A stretch of DNA of 29,216 nt from the IMG/VR virus record IMGVR_UViG_3300008450_000324, positions 1-29,216 of that record. One strand, 5' to 3'. This DNA is from a virus. The notes under the pieces were generated by a model. The model did not search any database. It was not told where the DNA came from and worked only from the letters and a program-made list of their open reading frames with translations. This document shows positions 22,925-29,216 of this stretch, piece by piece. A program made the position numbers and the translations under genes. Positions within the stretch are counted from its first letter, which is position 1. The number at the start of each line of letters is the position of its first letter.

Positions 22925-24505
22925 ATGCAATTATTTGGATTTGAAATCAAAAGAGCAAAGGAAGAGCCTGTTGAATCTTTTGCCCCAGAGGTAAAAGACG
23001 ACGGTGCTCTCGTAGTAGCAGCTGGTGGTGCTTACGGTACATATATTGACCTAGACGGCACTGCACGCACAGAAGCTGAACTTGTCTCAAAATACCGTGA
23101 AGTATCTTTACATCCAGAAATAGAAATGGCAATAGATGATATTGTCAATGAAGCTATTGATACAGATGCTAGTTCTATAGTAGAACTTAATACGGATAAA
23201 CTTAACTACTCTGATTCAGTAAAAGATAAGATCAGAGATGAGTTTGATACTATTCTTGAATTATTTAATTTTCAAAACGAAGCATACGAATTATTTAAAA
23301 GATGGTATATTGATGGTAGAATGTACTATCATGTTATCATCGATGAAGAAAATCCTCGTAATGGTATTAAAGAACTTCGCTATGTTGATCCACGTAAAAT
23401 CCGTAAAGTTCGCGAAGTAAGAAGAAAATCTAAAAGTGGAATTACAGTAACAAATACTCAAAGAGAGTATTATGTTTATAACGACCGTACTTTTTTACCT
23501 GCTGGTGGTAATGCTGGTGTTCCAATGGATACTACTAGTACTGCAGGTATAAGAATAGCTACCGATGCTATTTTACACTGTACTTCAGGTCTTATGGATA
23601 AGAATAATGCAATGGTGTATTCTTATCTACAAAAAGCAATTAAACCTCTTAATCAATTAAGAACATTAGAAGATGCTACTGTCATTTATCGTATCTCTCG
23701 CGCTCCTGAACGCCGTATCTTCTATATTGATGTCGGTAATCTTCCTAAAGCAAAAGCAGAACAATATCTAAGAGATATGATGGTTCGCCATAAAAACCGA
23801 CTAGTATATGATGCTGCTACTGGTGAAATTCGTGACGATCGTAAGTATATGACTATGCTAGAAGATTATTGGTTACCTCGTCGTGAAGGTAATCGTGGTA
23901 CAGAAATAACCACACTACCTGCCGGTCAAAATCTCGGTGAAATGGCAGATGTTCAATATTTTCAGAGAAAATTATTTCAATCTCTTAACGTTCCTATGTC
24001 TAGATTAGAACCTTCTTCTGCAGGATTTAATTTAGGACGTGCAGCAGAAATATCTCGAGATGAAGTTAAGTTTACAAAATTTATTGGTCGTCTCCGTAGA
24101 AGATTCTCTCAGTTACTTTTAAAAGCTTTAGAAAAGCAATTAATACTTAAAGGTGTAGTTTCTGAATCTGACTGGCCTGAGATTGCAAATAACATTAATT
24201 TTGATTTTACTATTGATAATCACTTTGAAGAGTTTAAAGAAGCAGAAGTTTTAACTAATAGACTTCAATTGTTAAATAATGTTCAGCCTTTTATCGGTAA
24301 ATATTTTTCAGATATGTGGGTTCGTAAAAACATACTCATGCAAACAGATGAAGATATAAAACAGATGATGGAAGAGATTTCCATGGAACCTATGCCAGAA
24401 TCTGAGATTAATACTTTAAATTCACAGGTTCAACCAGAAGAAGAACAACAAACTCCTGCAATCCCGTTAAAACCTAATGTACCAGGTGCAGGAAATTCAA
24501 GGTAA
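22925..24505 (+). CDS. gp20: Portal vertex protein gp20
   Basis: A 526-residue portal protein (T4: 524) forming the dodecameric gate for DNA entry and exit and the starting point of head assembly (established). Seen: HPEIEMAIDDIVNEAID (62-78), ILHCTSGLMDKNNAMVYSYL, PERRIFYIDVGNLPKAKAEQ, VRHKNRLVYDAATGEIRDDR, and the YWLPRREGNRGTEITTLPAG signature, followed by NVPMSRLEP. The C-terminal tail after about residue 480 is acidic and Pro-rich. It has its own late promoter and an AAGGAC site. Fully intact. Confidence 0.97.
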   Translation: MQLFGFEIKRAKEEPVESFAPEVKDDGALVVAAGGAYGTYIDLDGTARTEAELVSKYREVSLHPEIEMAIDDIVNEAIDTDASSIVELNTDKLNYSDSVKDKIRDEFDTILELFNFQNEAYELFKRWYIDGRMYYHVIIDEENPRNGIKELRYVDPRKIRKVREVRRKSKSGITVTNTQREYYVYNDRTFLPAGGNAGVPMDTTSTAGIRIATDAILHCTSGLMDKNNAMVYSYLQKAIKPLNQLRTLEDATVIYRISRAPERRIFYIDVGNLPKAKAEQYLRDMMVRHKNRLVYDAATGEIRDDRKYMTMLEDYWLPRREGNRGTEITTLPAGQNLGEMADVQYFQRKLFQSLNVPMSRLEPSSAGFNLGRAAEISRDEVKFTKFIGRLRRRFSQLLLKALEKQLILKGVVSESDWPEIANNINFDFTIDNHFEEFKEAEVLTNRLQLLNNVQPFIGKYFSDMWVRKNILMQTDEDIKQMMEEISMEPMPESEINTLNSQVQPEEEQQTPAIPLKPNVPGAGNSR

Positions 24506-24506
24506 T

Positions 24507-24514
24507 TATAAATA
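24507..24514 (+). promoter_or_regulatory. Late promoter TATAAATA before core genes
   Basis: Exact octamer one base after the gp20 stop and 27 bases before the ATG at 24541. It would drive the prohead-core and protease genes through gp21; the next late promoter is before gp22. Confidence 0.8.
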
Positions 24515-24540
24515 AAACACATAGATTTTTTGGAGGAAAT

Positions 24541-24795
24541 ATGAGTAGCGTTGAAGATATTTTTGGTTATGCTTGGAATAAAGATGCAGCTAATCTTAAA
24601 GGTGCATTAGATTCTATTATGCAATCTAAGGTTGCAGATGCTGTTGGTGGTATGTATCAAGACGTTGCAGCTAGCGTTTTTGGTTCTTCTAATGGTATAG
24701 ATGCTCCAGTAGAAGAAGTTCAAGAGACCTCTCCGGATGAAAATATACAAATAGAACCAGATTCAACCGAAGGAATAACAGATGAAAACGTTTAA
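24541..24795 (+). CDS. Prohead core protein, gp67-like (putative)
   Basis: An 84-residue protein in the T4 gp67 slot, directly after the portal. T4 gp67 is 80 residues, acidic and degraded to a peptide by gp21 (established). Here residues 1-50 form a helix-prone region (SVEDIFGYAWNKDAANLKGA) and 51-84 an acidic tail rich in Glu/Asp/Pro. Length, position and the acidic end support the assignment, but sequence identity with T4 is not apparent by eye. GGAGG precedes the ATG. It overlaps the next gene by 14 bases. Confidence 0.6.
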   Translation: MSSVEDIFGYAWNKDAANLKGALDSIMQSKVADAVGGMYQDVAASVFGSSNGIDAPVEEVQETSPDENIQIEPDSTEGITDENV

Positions 24796-27199
24796 TGAGA
24801 TCATTGCTGAAATACAGCAACCTCTCTCCCAAGGAGAAAAGAACTTTAAGGACATGCATGGTTCTCTAGTTGCTATTAACAGAGATATTGTACCTGGTGT
24901 TACTGATCAAGATTTTCTTTTCAAAGGTCTAAAGAGAGAGTACGATGCTCCAACTGCTTCTTATGAAAATCAAGCAGATATTGCAGCATATGATAAAGGT
25001 CTCAAAGTAAAGGAAGTTTCCTATCCACGTCCTGGTGAAGATTACAAGCCAATAGATGCAGTAAGAAATGAAGGTGTAGAAATTAATGAATCTACTCTTT
25101 CTGCTACTGCAGCTCGTGCAGGTAAAGATATAGGCGAGCCCGGTAAGAATTTTGCTAAGATTGCTAAAGCAGCTGCTGATCGTTATGGTTCAGAAGAAGC
25201 TGGAAAAAAAGTAGCTGGTGCTATTCTCGCTAAAATGCGCGCTAATGAAGAAGTAGAGCAAGTTGATGAAGGTGGTAAAAACAACTGGGATAAAGTTGCT
25301 AGACATCATATGAATGATACTCTAAGCAATAGAATGCTCAAAAAGAAACCATTACCTACACCTGGTCCTTCTAGAGAAGCTCTTAGAAAGCTAGCAGCAC
25401 AAGCTACACACGTAGGTGCTAAAGTTAAAGAAGAAGCAGAACATGTTGAAGAAAAGACTCTTACACCTGCTGAAATGAAAAAGCGTGAAGAAGTCGCCAA
25501 GGCTTTAAAGCGTGAACATCCTGGTATGCCAATGGCACAGAAGATGGCCATTGCTACTGCAACTGCAAAAAGAGTAGCAGAAGATTTAAAAGGTGATCAA
25601 CATAAGATTGATGCTAATAAGAATAATAAGATTGACGCTCACGACTTCAAACTTTTAAGAGCTAAAAAGAAGTTAGCTGAAGAAGCTGATTTTGATTACG
25701 AAGGTGAAATGGCTAAAGCAGAACTAAATGCTATCTGTGATAAAGCTGGTGTACTTGCGGACATGTTAGAGAATGATACTCAACTTGAAGCATGGTTACA
25801 ATCAAAGATTACTAAAGCCAAGTATATGATTGATTCTGTTTACGACTATATGATGTATTCAGAACCAAACGTAAAGCAAGAGCCTGAAGATAAAGAAGAA
25901 AATGAGATGGAAGATAATTATTCTCAAAGTTCTTCTATGGCTGCTAATTATGGCTCCTTTCTTAACCGTCTAGGAGAAGAAAAAGAAGATGATGTTGATC
26001 TTTTAGTTGAAGAAACTGAAATAGATGAAGCATTAGGAACAATGGATAATATTAAGAAGGCATCTAGAGATGCAGCAACACGTGAACCAGGCTCTGCACC
26101 TTCTTGGTTAAAGAAAGCAATCAAAGACAGAGCTTCTAAGAAAGTTCAAAAAGAAGAAGTAGAACTAGAAGAAGCAGTTTCTGTAAAAAAGTCTACACAC
26201 CCATGGGGTAAAATGATTACTGTACACCATGGGTCATCTCATTCTTTTCCATTACACCCAGAACATCAAGAAGCAATTGGTAAATTAAAAGATGGTGAGA
26301 GCACCACTTTTACAGATGAAACTAAGTCTAAGGTAACTGCTCACAGAGAAGGTGATACTGTTCATCTTTCTCATCGTGGTTCAAGCACTAAGACTCCAGT
26401 TGCAATGTCTCACTTCACGGAAGAAGTAGAACAAGTTGATGAAGCCAAGCGCGGTCGTCCTCGTAAGGATGGTTCAAAACCAGCTGGTGATGATGATCAT
26501 CAAGAAGCAGATAAGAACATTCATACACAGTTACATAAAGTAATCTCAGCTAACAAGCCAGTTACTTTTAATAACGGTAAGACACATACAATAACATCTG
26601 CACATGCACATAAAGCACTCTCAATGCTTCAGAATGCAAAAGCATCTGATCGTCTTGCAATACAGCATTCACTTTCACATTCTCATGATAGATTCCATGA
26701 GACTCTCAAGACTGGTAAAGCAATAGTAGATGCTCCTCGTCCTAAGGTATCACTTGCAAAATCAGTAAAAGAAGATGCACAAGTAGATGAAGCTAGAGGT
26801 GAAGTTGCTGTTTCGGATAGAAGAGAGCGTATTGCAGTTCAAGCTACTAACCCTAAAACTGGACGCCCTGCTGTAAGATGGGCAGCATTACCTAAAAGAT
26901 CAGTAAAAGTATCAGAGGCTCTTAGTAAAGAAAATATGGCTCAAGATAGTGTAGATAAGATTAAGAAAGATCCACTCGCTTCTAAGGAAAAGATTGATCT
27001 CCCTGCTACTACTGGAAATAAGCCTATCGGTGGTGAAGGTCAAGCTTATAGTGGTAAATCTACTATGGCGGAAGAGGTTTCCCTAAATAATCTATACAAC
27101 AATTTATCTGAAAATAATAGAGTTAAATTTAATGAAAAAATGCTTACAGCAGAAGGTAAAGCTGAACTTCTTAAATTTGCTCAGGAGCAAGGGTACTAA
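24782..27199 (+). CDS. Large modular prohead-core polyprotein (gp68 slot)
   Basis: An 805-residue protein where T4 has the 141-residue gp68. No single family covers it. Visible parts in order: N-terminal region (1-100); KNFAKIAKAAADRYGSEEAG-type basic module (122-154); TPAEMKKREEVAKALKREHPG module (228-266); EF-hand/dockerin-like loop DANKNNKIDAHD (277-288); helical region (305-360); NIKKASRDAATREPGS module (423-455); a His-rich HHGSSHSFPLHPEHQ module (468-545); AT-hook KRGRPRK (556-562); a second His-rich module (577-646); a small basic beta-like module (673-714); and a C-terminal helix (768-805). Joints carry acidic linkers ending in VDE, IDE or LEE before Ala/Gly. I infer a core polyprotein for gp21 cleavage. 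Confidence 0.6.
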   Translation: MKTFNEIIAEIQQPLSQGEKNFKDMHGSLVAINRDIVPGVTDQDFLFKGLKREYDAPTASYENQADIAAYDKGLKVKEVSYPRPGEDYKPIDAVRNEGVEINESTLSATAARAGKDIGEPGKNFAKIAKAAADRYGSEEAGKKVAGAILAKMRANEEVEQVDEGGKNNWDKVARHHMNDTLSNRMLKKKPLPTPGPSREALRKLAAQATHVGAKVKEEAEHVEEKTLTPAEMKKREEVAKALKREHPGMPMAQKMAIATATAKRVAEDLKGDQHKIDANKNNKIDAHDFKLLRAKKKLAEEADFDYEGEMAKAELNAICDKAGVLADMLENDTQLEAWLQSKITKAKYMIDSVYDYMMYSEPNVKQEPEDKEENEMEDNYSQSSSMAANYGSFLNRLGEEKEDDVDLLVEETEIDEALGTMDNIKKASRDAATREPGSAPSWLKKAIKDRASKKVQKEEVELEEAVSVKKSTHPWGKMITVHHGSSHSFPLHPEHQEAIGKLKDGESTTFTDETKSKVTAHREGDTVHLSHRGSSTKTPVAMSHFTEEVEQVDEAKRGRPRKDGSKPAGDDDHQEADKNIHTQLHKVISANKPVTFNNGKTHTITSAHAHKALSMLQNAKASDRLAIQHSLSHSHDRFHETLKTGKAIVDAPRPKVSLAKSVKEDAQVDEARGEVAVSDRRERIAVQATNPKTGRPAVRWAALPKRSVKVSEALSKENMAQDSVDKIKKDPLASKEKIDLPATTGNKPIGGEGQAYSGKSTMAEEVSLNNLYNNLSENNRVKFNEKMLTAEGKAELLKFAQEQGY

Positions 27200-27201
27200 T
27201 A

Positions 27202-27474
27202 ATGTCAGCTGTGTATAAATTTTTAAGTGTATCTGCTAATACTGATTACGGTTTAGAAATAAGCCTAACAACAGCTAACACTGTTTATGGTTCAAAGCTA
27301 GTAAGAGTTACAAATGCTAATAACTCTCTTACAGTTTTAACCATTGCAAACACTACTGCTACTTACGCTAATGTAACTCTTACTCCTTATGAAGCTGTAA
27401 ATGTAGAAAAAGCTACTACAGATACTTTAACTGGAACTAATTTAAGAGCAGTACAAATTGCTTATAGGAACTAA
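27202..27474 (+). CDS. Small head-region protein, unknown
   Basis: A 90-residue, Thr/Asn/Val-rich, beta-looking protein (TANTVYGSKLVRVTNANN, then NATYANVTLTPYEAVNVEKA and ending RAVQIAYRN). No signal peptide or membrane segment. It is inserted between the core polyprotein and gp21, where T4 has no gene. AGGAG sits inside the end of the preceding gene. Pattern and composition resemble the 120-residue protein at 3182, suggesting a common small beta-sandwich type, possibly head decoration or completion. Function unknown. Confidence 0.62.
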   Translation: MSAVYKFLSVSANTDYGLEISLTTANTVYGSKLVRVTNANNSLTVLTIANTTATYANVTLTPYEAVNVEKATTDTLTGTNLRAVQIAYRN

Positions 27475-27476
27475 CA

Positions 27477-28136
27477 ATGAAACTCATTACTGAAGTCGTA
27501 GAAGACGTAAAAATTATAACTGAAGAAGGTGTAGAAGGCAAAAAGAGTCTTTACATTGAATGTATATTTTTACAAGGCAATTTAAAGAACCGTAACGGTC
27601 GTAAATATCCTACTGAGCTTCTTGCTAAAGAAGTTGATAGATACCGTGCAGAGCAAATTGATAAAAATCGTGCATACGGTGAGCTAGGTCATCCTTCTGG
27701 ACCATCTATCAATCTAGAACGAGTATCTCATATGATTAAATCACTCGTTCAAGAAGGCGATAATTTCATTGGACGTGCTAAAATTATGGACACTCCTTAT
27801 GGTAATATCGTGAGTAATCTTATGAAAGAAGGTGCTCTTCTAGGTGTTTCTTCTAGAGGCATGGGTTCTCTAGTTGAAAGAAACGGTATTATGGAAGTCC
27901 AAGGAGATTTCTATCTAGCTACTGCTGCTGACATAGTAGCAGATCCATCCGCTCCTGATGCATTCGTAAATGGCATCATGGAAGGTGTAGAATGGATCTG
28001 GGATAATGGTGTTCTCAAAGCTAGCCAATTAGAAAAGGCTAAGCAAGTAATCAATGAAGCAGCATCTAAAAAAGATAAAAAACAATTAGAAGAAGCTAAG
28101 ATACGAGTTTTTAAACATTTTCTTTCAAATATGTAA
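27477..28136 (+). CDS. gp21: Prohead maturation protease gp21
   Basis: A 219-residue serine protease (T4: 212) that assembles in the prohead core and trims scaffold, core and capsid proteins after (I/L)-x-Glu (established). Seen: NGRKYPTELL (40-49), AYGELGHPSGP with the catalytic His72, MDTPYGNIVSNLMKEGALLG (104-123) and GVSSRGMG with Ser125/126 as the nucleophile. Near the C-terminus are two sites fitting its own rule, INE|A (194/195) and LEE|A (206/207), consistent with known self-processing. The ATG is two bases after the previous stop; AGGAAC lies before it. Intact. Confidence 0.95.
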   Translation: MKLITEVVEDVKIITEEGVEGKKSLYIECIFLQGNLKNRNGRKYPTELLAKEVDRYRAEQIDKNRAYGELGHPSGPSINLERVSHMIKSLVQEGDNFIGRAKIMDTPYGNIVSNLMKEGALLGVSSRGMGSLVERNGIMEVQGDFYLATAADIVADPSAPDAFVNGIMEGVEWIWDNGVLKASQLEKAKQVINEAASKKDKKQLEEAKIRVFKHFLSNM

Positions 28137-28140
28137 AATA

Positions 28141-28148
28141 TATAAATA
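28141..28148 (+). promoter_or_regulatory. Late promoter TATAAATA before gp22
   Basis: Exact octamer five bases after the gp21 stop, 27 bases before the ATG at 28175, followed by AAGGAG. It separates scaffold (needed in many copies) from protease. Confidence 0.82.
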
Positions 28149-28174
28149 TTTCAAATTACCTAAGGAGAAAATTA

Positions 28175-29216
28175 ATGTCTGACACAGAATTAAACAAAGA
28201 AGATCAAGTAATCGATAGCGGTGCAGAAGCCGTTGTTGAGGATGCATCTTCAAATCAAGCATCTATCGCTGGTAACGAAACTGTTTCAAAGTCTGACCTT
28301 CTTGCAAAGATGGTAGCATATGCATCAAAGATGAGTGCTGACACTCTTGCACAGGCAGTAGAAACTATTTCAAAATCAAACGATGACATTTATAACGCTA
28401 ACAAAGCAGCTCAAGATGCAGTTGGCGACAATTCAGATAAAAACAAAGCTTCAATTAAATCATCTGGTGCACATGCAGATGCAATGCAGTCAGTAAAAGA
28501 AGATCTTGAAGTAGTATTTGGTGGTTCAGAAGATCTATCAGAAGACTTCAAATCAAAGATTTCTACAATTTTTGAAGCAGCTGTATCAACTAGAGTTAAT
28601 CTTGAAGTTGCAAAGGTACAGGAAGATTTCGAAGCTAAAGCAAAGAGCTTAGAAGAACAATATGCAGCAGATTTAGAAGAATCAGTAAACAACATTTCAA
28701 CTGAAATGGTTGAAAATGTAGATTCATATCTAAACTATGCTGTAGCCGAATGGATCCAAGAAAATAAGCTTGCTATTGAGCAAAATATCAGAACTGATAT
28801 TGCTGAGTCATTCATTAACGGTCTTAAGGCAGTATTTACTGAACACTACATCGATATCCCAGAAGATAAAGTTAACGTTGTAGAGTCATTAGCTGCTGAA
28901 GTTGAAGAACTTAAGAGCCGTCTTAATGAAACAACTGAAAAGAATATCGAGCTTATGAAAGTTGTTACTACAAAAGAAGTAGCAGATATCACTGCTTCTT
29001 TCTCAGAAGGAATGACTGACACTCAGAAAGATAAGTTTGTAAAGCTCACTGAAGCAATCGACTTTTCTGATGTTGCTGAGTTTCGCAAAAAGATAGCTAT
29101 CATCAAGGAAACATACTTCCCATCAAAGGCTGAAGTAAAGGTTACTGAAGATCAGCTTCTTAATGAGACAGTAGAAGAGCCTGTAAAGGAAGCTTCTCTT
29201 GATCCTAACATGGCAC
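28175..29216 (+). CDS. gp22: Prohead scaffold core protein gp22, 3' end outside
   Basis: Open from the ATG at 28175 to the right edge, at least 347 codons, with no stop inside the window. The protein is acidic, helix-rich and low in Pro, as expected for the scaffold core that guides capsid assembly and is then digested by gp21 (established). A conserved stretch near residues 180-250 (SYLNYAVAEWIQENKLAIEQ-like, with NGLKAVFTEHYIDIPEDKV after it, in the frame) matches T4-like gp22. T4 gp22 is 269 residues, so this one is notably longer. AAGGAG lies before the ATG. It follows gp21 in T4 order; the capsid gene gp23 would be expected next. Confidence 0.9.
   Translation, partial: MSDTELNKEDQVIDSGAEAVVEDASSNQASIAGNETVSKSDLLAKMVAYASKMSADTLAQAVETISKSNDDIYNANKAAQDAVGDNSDKNKASIKSSGAHADAMQSVKEDLEVVFGGSEDLSEDFKSKISTIFEAAVSTRVNLEVAKVQEDFEAKAKSLEEQYAADLEESVNNISTEMVENVDSYLNYAVAEWIQENKLAIEQNIRTDIAESFINGLKAVFTEHYIDIPEDKVNVVESLAAEVEELKSRLNETTEKNIELMKVVTTKEVADITASFSEGMTDTQKDKFVKLTEAIDFSDVAEFRKKIAIIKETYFPSKAEVKVTEDQLLNETVEEPVKEASLDPNMA

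Noticed and set aside
28411-28695. Antisense ORF in the scaffold gene
   Set aside because: It is opposite the clear gp22 frame, Ser-rich from reversed codons, and no minus-strand gene is supported in the window.
1-29216. tRNA genes, insertion sequences, integrase or host metabolic genes
   Set aside because: All intergenic gaps are at most 57 bases and no gene in the window shows such motifs.

Overview
The window is a late structural segment of a T4-like tailed phage (myovirus). Every gene I accept is on the + strand, genes are packed with gaps of at most 57 bases or short overlaps, and the right half follows the classic T4 order of neck, sheath-stabiliser, terminase, sheath, tube, portal, prohead core, prohead protease and scaffold (13-14-15-16-17-18-19-20-67-68 slot-21-22). 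The DNA is AT-rich. Collagen-like fibres built on the GYTGS motif, the conserved 119-residue protein at 9631, and late promoters of the form (T/C)ATAAATA resemble marine T4-like phages (cyanophage/pelagiphage type). The host cannot be fixed from this window: no host-derived metabolic gene, tRNA or integrase is present.

Left half (1-15732) is host recognition and lysis. It begins inside a very long collagen-like fibre (open at the left edge), then a small structural protein, a triple LamG-domain protein, small proteins and a stunted collagen-like fibre, then three tandem paralogous glycine-rich adhesin-like genes (6846-9590). Two late promoters follow, driving the conserved 119-residue protein and a run with a second collagen-like fibre, a tail-collar-type fibre tip with five HxH clusters, a GH19 muralytic enzyme, a PAAR tail-tip protein, a short fibre with a glycine-rich partner, and two unknown proteins.

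Right half (15733-29216) is head-neck-tail assembly. Promoters before gp13, gp18, gp20, the gp67-like gene and gp22 divide it into transcription units. A strong hairpin terminator after gp19 has the gp20 late promoter inside its own stem-loop.

The most unusual item is the 805-residue protein in the slot where T4 has the 141-residue core protein gp68. It is a mosaic of small basic modules joined by acidic linkers that look like gp21 protease sites, with an AT-hook and an EF-hand/dockerin-type calcium loop. I infer a prohead-core polyprotein that gp21 could cut into several internal, possibly DNA-bound or injected, peptides. Two genes run off the window: the first fibre (left edge) and the gp22 scaffold (right edge).
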